A stretch of DNA of 64,000 bases from Sphingobium sp. CR2-8 (GTDB taxonomy: Bacteria > Pseudomonadota > Alphaproteobacteria > Sphingomonadales > Sphingomonadaceae), in assembly GCF_035818615.1 (NCBI RefSeq), contig NZ_JAYKZY010000002.1:2501-66500 (forward strand), read 5' to 3'. Position numbers and translations under genes: made by a program. The notes beneath the pieces were generated by a model, which had not been told where the DNA came from, searched no databases, and saw only the letters and a list, made by a program, of their open reading frames with translations. Below are positions 51,699 through 60,634 of this stretch, piece by piece (the stretch's first letter is position 1; each line of letters starts with the position of its first letter).

Positions 51699-52160
51699 AT
51701 GAGTGGTGATTTCGAAACGGGTTTCGAAACTGAAAGGGCTGAGAGGGTAGGCAAGGCCGAGCGTCTTGATGTCATTCCCTTGTCGAATGGCAACCGTGGA
51801 TGGACTCCGGCGGCGAAGGCGCGGATCATTGAGGAGAGCTTCAAGCAGGGAGCGAATGTGTCTGAGGTGGCGCGGCGTCATGGCATGCTCCCGCAACAGC
51901 TTTATAACTGGCGAGGGCGTTTCCGAGAGCGGGCCGAGGGGATGGCCTTTGTTCCCGCGGTGATCGAAGACCCGGCTGCACCTCCCGTACCGCCGCCATC
52001 TTCCGGGCCACCGGCGCCCTCAGTGTCATCGTTGCCCGCGAGCCTGAGGAGTGGCGGTGAGATCGTCATCGAGACCCGCGGGCTGTCGATCCGCATCCCG
52101 TCGCACGTCGATGCCGACCATATCGAGCGGGTGCTCCTGGCCGCGCGGGTGACCACGTGA
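51699..52160 (+). CDS. IS66 accessory protein A (TnpA-type, HTH)
   Basis: 153 aa from ATG 51699. HTH: WTPAAKARIIEESFKQGANVSEVARRHGMLPQQLYNWR is the IS3/IS66 OrfA pattern (SEVARRHGMLPQQL is its recognition part), followed by a Pro/Ser linker and an ETRGLSIRIPSHVDADHIERVLLA tail. Needed with TnpB for transposition. A longer TTG start at 51663 is less likely. Four-base overlap with TnpB. Confidence 0.9.
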   Translation: MSGDFETGFETERAERVGKAERLDVIPLSNGNRGWTPAAKARIIEESFKQGANVSEVARRHGMLPQQLYNWRGRFRERAEGMAFVPAVIEDPAAPPVPPPSSGPPAPSVSSLPASLRSGGEIVIETRGLSIRIPSHVDADHIERVLLAARVTT

Positions 52161-52510
52161 TCATCCCGCCCGGGCCGTTGAAGGTGCTGGTTGCAACCCA
52201 GCCCGTGGACTTCAGGAAGGGCATGGTAGGCCTCGCCTCACTGGTGCAGCAGGAACTGCGGCTCGACCCATTCTCAGGCATGCTTTTTGTCTTCCGGGCA
52301 CGCCGGGCAGACAGGATAAAACTCCTGCTATGGGATGGCACCGGGCTCGTACTCGTGACGAAGCGGTTGCAGGATGGGAAGTTCCGCTGGCCCCGACCGG
52401 GAGACGGCGTGATGAAGCTGTCGGCGGCCCAGGCTTCGGCGTTGTTCGAGGGGCTGGACTGGTCGCGCATGCATGTGCCGCGCGTGCCAAAACCACTTCA
52501 TGCACAGTAG
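52157..52510 (+). CDS. IS66 accessory protein B (TnpB)
   Basis: 117 aa, GTG start overlapping the preceding stop by four bases. The motifs GPLKVLVATQPVDFRKGMVGL, LDPFSGMLFVFRARRADRIKLLLWDGTG and LVTKRL (shown in part) are the IS66 Orf2 family signature. Function in transposition is unknown. Confidence 0.95.
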   Translation: MIIPPGPLKVLVATQPVDFRKGMVGLASLVQQELRLDPFSGMLFVFRARRADRIKLLLWDGTGLVLVTKRLQDGKFRWPRPGDGVMKLSAAQASALFEGLDWSRMHVPRVPKPLHAQ

Positions 52511-52577
52511 ATCGCACGCCTGATTCTGTCTGGCGCAGGGGTGTTCCCAGCCGTGCGAAACCGGCTAGAATACGGGC

Positions 52578-54191
52578 GTGGCGGCGCATCCTGAACCCCC
52601 TCTCGAGACCAGCCCGGAGGCTGGATATGACGAGCTTCCCGATAATGTGGAGCAGCTCAAGGCGATGGTGCTGGCCGAGCGCGCTCGCGCGGCGCGGCTT
52701 GAACATATCCTCAAGCTGATCAACCGCTCGACCTTCGGCAAGCGTTCGGAAAAGCTCCCGGTCGATCAACTGGCATTGACGCTGGAAGACCAGGGCGTCG
52801 CCCTTGGCGAAGCCGATGGCTTGCAGGACAAGACCGCCGAGGAGGCCGAACGTTATGGCCTCAGGCCGCGTCGTCGACGGGCTCCGGATGCCGAGCGCGC
52901 ATCACTGCCAGCGCATCTGCCGCGCTTCGAGACAGTGATCGAGCCCGAAAGCCTGGAATGTGCCTGTGGCGGGGCGCTACACAAGATCGGTGAGGACCGG
53001 TCCGAAAGGCTCGACATCATCCCGGCCCAGCATCGTGTGATGGTGACGATCCGACCCCGCTATGCCTGCCGCTGCTGTAGCGACGGCGTTCGCCAGGCGT
53101 TGGCACCGGCACATGTCGTGCCGGGCGGCTTGCCGACCGAAGCGCTGATCGCCGATGTTCTGATCAACAAATATTGCGACCACTTGCCGCTTTACCGTCA
53201 GTCGAAGATCTTCGCCCGGCAAGGCATCGAGATCAGCCGCGCCACTCTGGCGAACTGGGTTGGTCGCGGCATCGCTGCGCTGATGCCGATCACCGACAGG
53301 ATGCGCGCCGATGCGCTTGCCCGTGCCCGTCTGTTCGTCGACGAAACTACGGTCAAGGTGCTGGCACCGGGAACGGGCAAGACGAAAACCGGCTACATGT
53401 GGGTCATAGTGTGCGACGATCGCGCTCATGGCGGCGTCGATCCGCCTCTGGCGCTCTATACCTATATGCCGGGACGCGGAAAAATGTGGGCCAGGCAGTT
53501 GCTAGGGTCATACCAGGGCATCCTACAGGTCGATGCCTGGCAGGCTTATGACCAGTTCGGCAAGGATGATAGCGCCGACGCCGGCGTCACGAAGTCCTTT
53601 TGTTGGGCTCACCTGCGACGCGGCTTCGTCGATGCAGGCAGCGATGCCCCGGTCGCGCAGGACGCCTTGCAGCGCATTGCCGAAATCTATCGCATCGAGA
53701 AGGAAATCCGGGGGCGCGCGGCCGAGGAACGCCTTGCCGTCAGGCAGGAGCGAACCCGTCCACTGGTCGACAAGCTCCATGCCTGGTTCGCCGCCACCGC
53801 ACCGCGCATGATGGCTGGATCGGCAACGAGCGATGCGATGAAATATGCGCTCAAGCGCTGGGCGGGCTTTACCCGGTTCCTCGACGACGGCAGGATCGAG
53901 ATCGACAACAACGCCGCCGAACGGGCCGTCAGGCCGGTGACTCTCCAAAGAAAAAATGCACTCTTCACCGGCCACCAACTCGGCGCCGAAAACTGGGCAG
54001 CGATCTCCTCGCTGGTCGAAACCTGCAAGATGCTGGACGTCAATCCCTACGCCTATCTCTGCGATGTCCTGGCCCGGATCATCACCCGCGCAGACACCGA
54101 TCCCATCGACGATCTGTTGCCGTACAACTGGCTCGATGCCAACGCCGCCCAAGCTTCGTTCGAACTAAGCAGCATCGCAAGCGCCGCCTGA
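52578..54191 (+). CDS. IS66 family transposase (TnpC)
   Basis: 537 aa with GTG start. Zinc-finger-like and N-terminal regions (LEHILKLINRSTFGKRSEKL, CACGGALHKIGEDRSERLDIIP) precede the DDE domain: DETTVKVLAPG, VDAWQAYDQF, and the late DNNAAERAVRPVTLQRKN. Catalyses cut-and-join of the element ends. Full length, so the element is probably active. Confidence 0.95.
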   Translation: MAAHPEPPLETSPEAGYDELPDNVEQLKAMVLAERARAARLEHILKLINRSTFGKRSEKLPVDQLALTLEDQGVALGEADGLQDKTAEEAERYGLRPRRRRAPDAERASLPAHLPRFETVIEPESLECACGGALHKIGEDRSERLDIIPAQHRVMVTIRPRYACRCCSDGVRQALAPAHVVPGGLPTEALIADVLINKYCDHLPLYRQSKIFARQGIEISRATLANWVGRGIAALMPITDRMRADALARARLFVDETTVKVLAPGTGKTKTGYMWVIVCDDRAHGGVDPPLALYTYMPGRGKMWARQLLGSYQGILQVDAWQAYDQFGKDDSADAGVTKSFCWAHLRRGFVDAGSDAPVAQDALQRIAEIYRIEKEIRGRAAEERLAVRQERTRPLVDKLHAWFAATAPRMMAGSATSDAMKYALKRWAGFTRFLDDGRIEIDNNAAERAVRPVTLQRKNALFTGHQLGAENWAAISSLVETCKMLDVNPYAYLCDVLARIITRADTDPIDDLLPYNWLDANAAQASFELSSIASAA

Positions 54192-54224
54192 TCACTCAGA
54201 TGACAGCACCGCTCCCAAGGCCAC

Positions 54225-54246
54225 GTGGGGGATTTTTACCGCTTAC
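54225..54246. repeat. IS66 right inverted repeat
   Basis: 22 bases, GTGGGGG ... CCGCTTAC, perfect complement of the left end. The next 8 bases (54247-54254) repeat the target GATTGAGT. Confidence 0.93.
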
Positions 54247-54322
54247 GATTGAGTCCCTTTCTCTGACGGTGTTTCTGCGCGCGGATTCGTTTCCTCCTTT
54301 CAGGCATACTGGCCGCGGAACC

Positions 54323-56020
54323 TCAGACCTTTTGGGCCCGCCACGCGGACAGCACCGCATTGACATCCAGCGCTGCAGGGGCGGTCGCCCATGCTGTCGC
54401 AAATGATGCATCGTCACTGGCAGGACGAGGATCAGGCGCAGTGATTCTGATACGCGTCGGCATGATTACCGAGTTGCCCAAAAGGATGGCTTCCCCTCGA
54501 CGTAGCGTCGAGAACATCGATGTGATTCCTCGAACTGAATCCGGCAGCAGATTGCGGACATAAGACTGATCGTCTGGGTTGGAGATTCGCAGGCAAAGGA
54601 AGCTGCCACATTGCGAAAGGATGGTGCTGGAAAGTTCGCGCGGCCGCTGGCTGATCACCGTCAGGCTGATTCCATATTTTCGTCCCTCCTTAGCGATACG
54701 CTCAGCCGATTTACGTGCCGCCTCGCATGCGGGGTCGTTGTCCGAAAGGTAGATATGCGCTTCGTCTGCGAAAACGGCTATCGGATAGCGCTCATCCTTC
54801 AGGCGGCGATGCCAGTAAGCGAAATCGAACAAGCAGCGCTGAATGAGTGAAATGATGGAGGCACGCACGTCGAAGGGCGTCGAGCTTAGGTCGATCACAA
54901 CCACCTTCTTGCGGCCGCCATCCAGTTCACCCAGCAACCGACGAAATAGATCGGACATCGTGGTCGACGACGTGTAGGTCTGTGGCTTGAAGATTAGGTC
55001 ATACCGCTGGTCATTCAAACGGGAGTCAATGCGCATCAGAAGGCGCGTAAATTGACCATATAAAGGTCCATTCACAGGCTTCGTAGCGCCGGGCACCTTT
55101 TCGGTATCCAGTCGCCGAAATTCGTCTACGATCTCACTCAGCGAAAAATGGACCGGAGTATCGATCGTTATCTTTGGAATGCCGAGCGTTTGATTTTCCG
55201 CGTCGTTCTGTTTGGCGGCCTGAAGCAGTTCCTTGAACTTCGCGATCTGATTGGGCGCCGAGGATTCGGCTCGGTCAACCATTAGCCCGAGAAGCTCTTC
55301 GGAATTCATGAGCCAGTAAGGCAGTTCGAGATCCGTCGCAGAGATCACCTCGGCTTGATCGCCGAAAGCCTCTCCATACTCGCCATGCAAGTCGAATAAA
55401 ACCACTGTCGCCTGTGGGAATTCGCAGAGACGCTGGATGATAGACGCGACCGTCCAGGATTTGCCGCCGCCAGTCTGGCCTAGGATCGCTGCGTGCCGTG
55501 TCAAAAATGAGTTTAGGTTGATCTTCGCGTCTTGCGCCGGGATGAGTGAAAGACGGCCCAGCGAAAAGTCACCATCGGCATAGCCCGCATAGATTGCATC
55601 GATCATGCGGTCATCCACCGCAAACACCGGTGCATTGACCGTCGGGAGCACGTCAGTGCCGCGCTCGAATTTTCCGTTGGCGTCGACTGTGCCTACTGGC
55701 ACGGTCGAAAGCGTGCGCGATACACGGTCGATCAGCAGCACATCGGCCTCTGCGGCATGACGCATTTCGGGGGAGGATATCCTCTCCTCCTTCATCTCGA
55801 TACCTGTAACCATAGACAGCAGGAAACCAGACGGCAAAGAGACTAGGACGAAGGTCCCCGGCTGCCCAATCAGGAGCGGAACTGGCCCATCCGGACTGGG
55901 CACATCTACGGTCATACTCGCCGGCACACCCGCGCCATCTTCCGCCTGATCGTCCAGCAGGGAAACGAAAACCTGATCACCGGAGACAGCGATAATCTTC
56001 CCGATCCTATATTCCGTCAC
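54323..56020 (-). CDS. herA: HerA-like hexameric ATPase (DUF87), SIR2-HerA defence
   Basis: 565 aa. N-terminal HAS-barrel-like domain (about 1-110), then a FtsK/HerA ATPase domain with Walker A GQTGGGKS at 181-188 and Walker B Asp419-Glu420 in FADEAH, then ISQRPRELSSTILSQCGSFLCLRI, the HerA sensor block (in part QRPRELS). HerA motors translocate DNA. With a SIR2 partner 12 bases upstream it matches known SIR2-HerA anti-phage pairs, in which HerA assembles with SIR2 and the complex depletes NAD+ and/or cuts DNA. Confidence 0.93.
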   Translation of the reverse strand: MTEYRIGKIIAVSGDQVFVSLLDDQAEDGAGVPASMTVDVPSPDGPVPLLIGQPGTFVLVSLPSGFLLSMVTGIEMKEERISSPEMRHAAEADVLLIDRVSRTLSTVPVGTVDANGKFERGTDVLPTVNAPVFAVDDRMIDAIYAGYADGDFSLGRLSLIPAQDAKINLNSFLTRHAAILGQTGGGKSWTVASIIQRLCEFPQATVVLFDLHGEYGEAFGDQAEVISATDLELPYWLMNSEELLGLMVDRAESSAPNQIAKFKELLQAAKQNDAENQTLGIPKITIDTPVHFSLSEIVDEFRRLDTEKVPGATKPVNGPLYGQFTRLLMRIDSRLNDQRYDLIFKPQTYTSSTTMSDLFRRLLGELDGGRKKVVVIDLSSTPFDVRASIISLIQRCLFDFAYWHRRLKDERYPIAVFADEAHIYLSDNDPACEAARKSAERIAKEGRKYGISLTVISQRPRELSSTILSQCGSFLCLRISNPDDQSYVRNLLPDSVRGITSMFSTLRRGEAILLGNSVIMPTRIRITAPDPRPASDDASFATAWATAPAALDVNAVLSAWRAQKV

Positions 56021-56032
56021 TTCGCGTCCCCC

Positions 56033-57067
56033 TCACTTGAACATTTCGACGAATTTGCTGAACTTCCAGCAATCCGTCCCAGTGGTATGAGCGACGCCCT
56101 TTGCGATGCCGCCGGTGTCAAAACCGGCGTTAAAGGCTCCGGCGGTTTTTAAGGCAGCCATGCCGTCGGTCTCCTTGTCGCAGAGCGCAAACAGCCGGAT
56201 CCCGCCGCCGTTCACTAGGGGCGTTAGCAAGTTCTCGTTTATGTGGTCATCGCCGAAGCTGAACCCGCAGCTCGCAACATATTTGCACTCGGCGCCGAGC
56301 GCGTTGCGTGCCGCGGTGAAGAGCGCATCGTGAGGAGCGTGGAGAGTCTCCATCACCTTACGCCGCCTCGGGAGGATCATGACCCGCCGGTCGGTAGGAT
56401 CAATGGCATCTGGATGCCGCTCGAAAAATCGCCCATCTCGGCCAAACCAAGAAACCGAACCATGGAGCTTTATGAGTCGCACCGTCAGCACGGGGTGCTC
56501 AGCAAAATTCGCTTTAACGCGACGCCCGCATGACAGCGCAAAGCGTTGCGGATCGAAAAACCGCTCGACAGACCCCACAAACCCAGTTTCAATGACGACC
56601 CCGGCTTCCGCGCCGGCCATTTCAAACAGAAGATCGTAGTTCGTGCTGAAGATGTGCACGCAAGCTGGTGCTCCGAAGGCGCGCTTCTTCAACGATTCCA
56701 ACAACTGGACGTGGAGGTCCAATGTCGGCTTCTTAACGCTGAGAATGATATCTGTGACCAGTTCGCGAAGTCGGGTCTCAAGATCGTAAAACCGGGTTTG
56801 AGCGGACGAGATCGCGTGCGAGATAACCAGATCTGCGATAACCTCGACGTTCGGATCACCCCATGAAGGATTGTAGCTTCTACCGGCTGCGTTCAGGACT
56901 TCGTCCAGTGCACTCTTCTCGGCCGTGTTCAACGCACCCACGACGGACTTGGTGAGTCCAGCCATCATAGGATAGCCCGCCTCCAGCGACGTCCCCGCGC
57001 CGAACAGAAATCCCGTAGTCTGCAACCCGCCGCTTTTCAAATTCGGCAGAACATCTTCTAGAATCAC
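56033..57067 (-). CDS. SIR2-like NAD+-consuming defence protein
   Basis: 344 aa. SIR2-type Rossmann fold: GAGTSLEAG at residues 23-31, STNYDLLFE with Asn143 and Asp145, and LHGSVSW with His202, which correspond to the SIR2 catalytic motifs. No zinc-finger cysteines of deacetylase sirtuins, as expected for defence SIR2 domains. The C-terminal part (GFSFGDDHINENLL) is typical of SIR2_2/DUF4917-like proteins. First gene of the SIR2-HerA operon. Probably degrades NAD+ on phage infection (family knowledge). Confidence 0.92.
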   Translation of the reverse strand: MILEDVLPNLKSGGLQTTGFLFGAGTSLEAGYPMMAGLTKSVVGALNTAEKSALDEVLNAAGRSYNPSWGDPNVEVIADLVISHAISSAQTRFYDLETRLRELVTDIILSVKKPTLDLHVQLLESLKKRAFGAPACVHIFSTNYDLLFEMAGAEAGVVIETGFVGSVERFFDPQRFALSCGRRVKANFAEHPVLTVRLIKLHGSVSWFGRDGRFFERHPDAIDPTDRRVMILPRRRKVMETLHAPHDALFTAARNALGAECKYVASCGFSFGDDHINENLLTPLVNGGGIRLFALCDKETDGMAALKTAGAFNAGFDTGGIAKGVAHTTGTDCWKFSKFVEMFK

Positions 57068-57567
57068 CTTGCCCCCGAGTGCGATGTCACCTGATTATTG
57101 GGTAATTTCACAAATACATGACGAACATCAACCCACTTATCAGTACTGCTCTCGCACCGGGCCGGATGATGATGGATGACTCTGCCAAATGAAAGGCGGA
57201 CAGGCTGGGCCTAGGGGCTAAAAATTCCCTGCTGAACGTCCGTGAAGTGGCAACTGATGCTGTTCACCGTAGCCCATCGCCAGTGCAGCCATGCCGGTCG
57301 CATCGTCGGTCATGAAGAGTTATGCAAAGAGAGGCACGCTAGGCTAGGGCCAGTTTGAGGAGTGGTGCGATGTCGCGGCTCCTGGTTGCCACAAAACCAG
57401 CTTGAAATCGGGCGTTCGCAGGTCCATGTTGCGACCACGGGCCACCGTTGTAACTCCGAAACCGAAACTCGACGAAAATCGCTAACCTGTAACTCGAAAA
57501 CCGAAAACCGAGGCGGCCCCCAACAAAGACGATCGCGAAAGCGGCCGCTTGCTGAGGTTTTGTGGTT
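57068..57567. other. Intergenic after the defence island
   Basis: 500 bases without a supported gene. It holds the promoter of the SIR2-HerA operon at its left end. The stretch 57440-57520 has repeated aaccgaaa/aactcgaaa strings but no clear structure. Confidence 0.5.
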
Positions 57568-57795
57568 ATGAACAGGTGGATGTGGCAGGCTACGGCCTCT
57601 GTCGTTCGGGAACTTCTTAAATCGGGTCATGTGAAGCTCGGGGCGGCTTTGTTCGCACTCGTAGTCGTTTGCTCGACGACGGCGTTCGCACTAGCCGTTC
57701 TGGCAAGTGGAAAAGCCGCGTCTAGCGGGATGGACCTAGCCAAGAGCCAGCTCGAGCCTAAGGGCGGTGTGCCGGTTACCAAAAGACATCACTAG
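57568..57795 (+). CDS. Small single-helix membrane protein, unknown
   Basis: 75 aa from ATG 57568 (GTG 57562 is an alternative). One hydrophobic helix (LGAALFALVVVCSTTAFALAVLA, shown as family-like fragment AALFALVVVCSTT) with a short cytoplasmic start and a polar C-terminal tail. No family recognised and no strong ribosome site, so it could be spurious. Confidence 0.4.
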   Translation: MNRWMWQATASVVRELLKSGHVKLGAALFALVVVCSTTAFALAVLASGKAASSGMDLAKSQLEPKGGVPVTKRHH

Positions 57796-57860
57796 TTTAT
57801 CTTAGAGCGCAAACCCGGCCGGTGGGTGAGCATTAGGCGAGTAGCAGGTTTCGGCCTGAC

Positions 57861-57902
57861 CGACCGTTCACGCCCTATCTGCTAAAGGGCGTGATTTGGT
57901 CG
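57861..57902. terminator. Long stem-loop between convergent genes
   Basis: CGACC, internal loop, TCACGCCCT, 9-base loop, AGGGCGTGA, internal loop, GGTCG: 14 paired bases. It lies after the small membrane gene and beyond the tetR gene end. Probably a bidirectional 3'-end structure; function inferred from position only. Confidence 0.4.
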
Positions 57903-58120
57903 GGGCGCACCTTTGAGCGAACGGCGGCTATACCAGCATCCCCGCGCGTAACCAGACATTCGCCTATCGGCCAGCTTTGGATAGCTGCCCTTCCGGACCT
58001 GGAGATCGAAAATTGGTCCCTGTATGGCAAAGAAGGGTCGGCGGGAGAAGTGGCGATCCCGAGCGACGCGCTTGGCCTCCGATCAGCGAAATGGAGCGGC
58101 ACGCTCCCATTTTCCCAGCT

Positions 58121-58726
58121 TCAATCTGCGGCCTCATCCCAGAAGCTCATTAATGACGTGATTGCGGCGTCGATCTGCAACAGCGGTACGCCATCTCTTG
58201 CTTCAAATGATATGCCGCTCAAGAAGGTGCTGAATATCCTTGCCATTGCCGTTGTGTCAGTGCTTGGGTGCAGATCTCCGTTCGCTTTAGCTCGCGCCAC
58301 ATGCCGGTAGATACCTTGACGATTGCGTTCGCGCTCCTGTGCAAGAAGAGCTTCTACCTGTCGGTTTTCAGGTGAGCAGTTGTTGGCGCCCAGCATGATC
58401 AGGCAGCCCGGGGGATGCGATTGTGCCGTTTGCATAGCTGCGGACTCACGCAATGCCGTTTCGATTGCATCGCGCGGCGTGTGGGTGTCGTCTTTTAGGG
58501 GGGCGGTCACCTGTCCATAGGATCCGATATATCGGTCTACCACTTCGTGGAACAGAGCCTCCTTGGAGGTGAAAGCCGCATAGAAGCTGGCTGAGGATAG
58601 CCCGCCCATGCTTTCGCGCAACTGCGCCAAAGAGGTCGGCTCGTAACCCTGAGCCCAGAAAAGCGTCATTGCAGTATCGATAGCGGCGTCTCGATCAAAG
58701 GCGCGCGGCCGTCCCGTGCGTGGCAT
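58121..58726 (-). CDS. TetR/AcrR-family repressor
   Basis: 201 aa from ATG 58726 (MPRTGRPRAF), with a GGAG site seven bases upstream; an ATG at 58738 is possible. N-terminal HTH (about 10-55): FDRDAAIDTAMTLFWAQGYEP, then LAQLRESMGG and SSASFYAAF. The C-terminal domain is ligand-binding. It is divergent from the MFS efflux gene, and two near-identical palindromes in the gap, each 10 bases from a start codon, are its likely operators. So it would repress both genes until an effector binds. Confidence 0.9.
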   Translation of the reverse strand: MPRTGRPRAFDRDAAIDTAMTLFWAQGYEPTSLAQLRESMGGLSSASFYAAFTSKEALFHEVVDRYIGSYGQVTAPLKDDTHTPRDAIETALRESAAMQTAQSHPPGCLIMLGANNCSPENRQVEALLAQERERNRQGIYRHVARAKANGDLHPSTDTTAMARIFSTFLSGISFEARDGVPLLQIDAAITSLMSFWDEAAD

Positions 58727-58736
58727 TGCCATCTCC

Positions 58737-58762
58737 ATTTATGGACCGAACAATCTATAAAT
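58737..58762. promoter_or_regulatory. Putative TetR operator 1
   Basis: 26-bp imperfect palindrome with arms ATTTATGGAC and ATCTATAAAT, ending 10 bases before the tetR start. It matches operator 2 at 22 of 26 positions by eye. Confidence 0.6.
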
Positions 58763-58788
58763 CATTGCCAGCCCGATGTCACTTATGT

Positions 58789-58814
58789 ATTTATGGATCG
58801 ATCAATCCATAAAT
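58789..58814. promoter_or_regulatory. Putative TetR operator 2, overlapping MFS promoter
   Basis: Perfect arms ATTTATGGAT and ATCCATAAAT around CGATCA, ending 10 bases before the MFS start. It overlaps a candidate -10 (TATTTA 58788-58793) placed 17 bases after TTGCCA (58765-58770), so binding would block transcription. Confidence 0.65.
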
Positions 58815-58824
58815 GTGAGTTCTC

Positions 58825-60036
58825 ATGCCGAACGAAAATTCCAACGGGTCCAATGACGCCATGCCAGTTTCCGCGCTTCTTGCGCTTGCGATGACTGGTT
58901 TCATCTGCATCGCGACGGAAACCCTGCCGGCTGGCCTTTTGCCGCAGATATCTTCTGGTATGGGCATTTCATCGGGGCTCGCGGGACAAACTGTCACCGC
59001 TTATGCGATCGGCTCGCTGATCGCTGCCATTCCCCTGAGCATAGCTACGCAAGGATTGCGGCGGCGCAGCGTCCTTTTGCTGACGATTGTCGGCTTTCTG
59101 ATCTTCAATTCAATAACCGCGCTCTCGCACCATATTGTTCTCACAATGACCGCGCGCTTCATGGCCGGCATGTCGGCGGGATTGGCCTGGAGTCTGCTTG
59201 CAGGATATGCGCGCCGGATGGTCGCCCCCGAACAGCAGGGCCGGGCGATGGCGATCGCCATGGTGGGAACACCCGTAGCTCTGTCGTTGGGCGTTCCTTT
59301 CGGAACCTGGTTAGGCTCCGTTGTCGGCTGGCGTTCTGCCTTTGGGGTGATGTCATTTCTTACGATTGTGCTGATCCTATGGGTGTTGGCCAAGGTCCCT
59401 GATTATCCCGGCCAGCTTCGCAGCGCGCGCATGCCCATCTATAGCGCGCTTAGGACGCCGGGGGTTCGACCCGTTCTTGGCGTGGTCATCAGCTGGATGC
59501 TCGCACACAACATCCTTTACACATATGTGGCGCCGTTTGTGACACCTGCTGGCCTGGCGAACCATGTGGATCTTGTACTGCTCATATTTGGCATGGCCGC
59601 TCTGGCCGGGATATGGGTGACCGGTAAACTGGTGGACCATTTCTTGCGGTTGACCGTGCTTGCGAGCCTCGCGTTTTTCGGCCTGATCACGTTGATCTTT
59701 GCGTTGGATGCGCAATCCGCCATCGTAATCTACGCCGGCACCGCGGTCTGGGGGCTGACCTTCGGCGGAGCGGCGACTTTGCTCCAGACCGCCCTCGCAG
59801 ATGCCGCCGGCGCCAGTGCAGACACAGCTCTTGCGATGAATGTTGTTGCCTGGAATGGTGCGATCGCAGCGGGCGGCATTGCTGGCGGCTTCATGCTTGA
59901 GACATGGGGGGCAACAGTATTTCCCTGGGCCATGTTTGCGTTAATATTGGTTGGTTTCATGCTGGCATGGTCAGCACGTGCGTACGGCTTTCCTGCAGGA
60001 AGCCGTACAGGAGATGTTGCGGTCATCGGGCATTGA
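58825..60036 (+). CDS. MFS efflux transporter, DHA1-type
   Basis: 403 aa with about 12 transmembrane helices, typical for the drug:H+ antiporter DHA1 or sugar-efflux branch. Motif A region ATQGLRRRSVLLLTIVGF between helices 2 and 3 and GWRSAFGVMSFLTIVL (helix 6 start) are visible. Divergent from tetR, which probably represses it through the palindrome upstream. Likely exports a toxic compound; the substrate is unknown. The ribosome site is weak (GTGAG). Confidence 0.92.
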   Translation: MPNENSNGSNDAMPVSALLALAMTGFICIATETLPAGLLPQISSGMGISSGLAGQTVTAYAIGSLIAAIPLSIATQGLRRRSVLLLTIVGFLIFNSITALSHHIVLTMTARFMAGMSAGLAWSLLAGYARRMVAPEQQGRAMAIAMVGTPVALSLGVPFGTWLGSVVGWRSAFGVMSFLTIVLILWVLAKVPDYPGQLRSARMPIYSALRTPGVRPVLGVVISWMLAHNILYTYVAPFVTPAGLANHVDLVLLIFGMAALAGIWVTGKLVDHFLRLTVLASLAFFGLITLIFALDAQSAIVIYAGTAVWGLTFGGAATLLQTALADAAGASADTALAMNVVAWNGAIAAGGIAGGFMLETWGATVFPWAMFALILVGFMLAWSARAYGFPAGSRTGDVAVIGH

Positions 60037-60351
60037 GCTAGCTAGTCGGTGTTCCAGCATGAGTGCAGCAAGGTCTTCGATTTTGCCGCACCCTAAGGCA
60101 GCCGGAATTACAAGCTGACTGTCTGTAGTTGGAGAACTGATATTGGCCGCTGGACGTCTGATTTGGGTCGTCGTGAGACAAAGACTTTTGCTCTGCAAAA
60201 AATCTGTCCGTATTAACAAGGTATCTATAGAACAGATCGCCCTTCCTAGCCTGGAGCGAGATCGAAAGGTTTACCTGCCCATTCATGTCGCACGTGGAAT
60301 CGTTGGCACTTCTGGGAACGCCAGCGGTTGGCAGACTGAGGAGAGTGCTTC
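60037..60351. other. Intergenic after MFS gene
   Basis: 315 bases, no supported gene. It should hold the promoter of the small gene at 60352. A GAGGAG string just before 60352 is the ribosome site. Nothing else stands out. Confidence 0.5.
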
Positions 60352-60525
60352 ATGTCCGACAGGATCGTGTCGATAGGGTTTCTGACCGAGCGAGACCTAA
60401 AGCGGCTGGGCGACGGCTTTCAGCGTCATTTTCCTATATCCAGCGACGACATGTTGGCCGATCTGATGGCGAAGCTGGATCGCGTGCCGCCCGTTGGAAT
60501 GGCAAAGCCAAGAGATAGGCGATAA
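60352..60525 (+). CDS. Small soluble protein, unknown
   Basis: 57 aa, starts MSDRIVSIGFLTERDLKRLG and ends in a basic tail. It has a GAGGAG ribosome site nine bases upstream. The pattern of a short start with GFLTxRDLxxLG recalls a conserved sphingomonad family (from memory, unverified). Followed by the terminator at 60584-60614. Function unknown. Confidence 0.6.
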   Translation: MSDRIVSIGFLTERDLKRLGDGFQRHFPISSDDMLADLMAKLDRVPPVGMAKPRDRR

Positions 60526-60583
60526 CGGACAGGTTGGGCTATGCCCCTTTTTGGGCGGCAGGGTCTAAGGCTCCGCGGGCGAG

Positions 60584-60614
60584 AAAAACGGCGCGAAAAG
60601 ACCCGCGCCGTTTT
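60584..60614. terminator. Bidirectional terminator
   Basis: AAAAACGGCGCG, 8-base loop, CGCGCCGTTTT: GC stem flanked by A run and T run. Serves the small plus-strand gene and the minus-strand stress operon, which converge here. Confidence 0.85.
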
Positions 60615-60634
60615 CGCTATTTACCTATCCACTC

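Larger units (their letters stand above)
51622..54246 (+). mobile_element. IS66-family insertion sequence, complete
   Basis: 2625 bp, bounded by perfect 22-bp inverted repeats beginning GTAAGCGG (51622-51643 and 54225-54246) and flanked by a perfect 8-bp target duplication GATTGAGT (51614-51621 and 54247-54254). The length, GTAA start and 8-bp duplication are IS66 features. It carries the three usual genes (orfA, orfB, IS66 transposase), all intact. It lies between two convergent genes, 18 bases after the stop of the 1316-aa gene, and disrupts neither. The exact repeats point to recent insertion. Confidence 0.95.

Noticed and set aside
57875..58310. Frames on both strands overlapping the tetR 3' end
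   Set aside because: No family motif; the longer one is partly a shadow of tetR. A decayed fragment is possible but unsupported.
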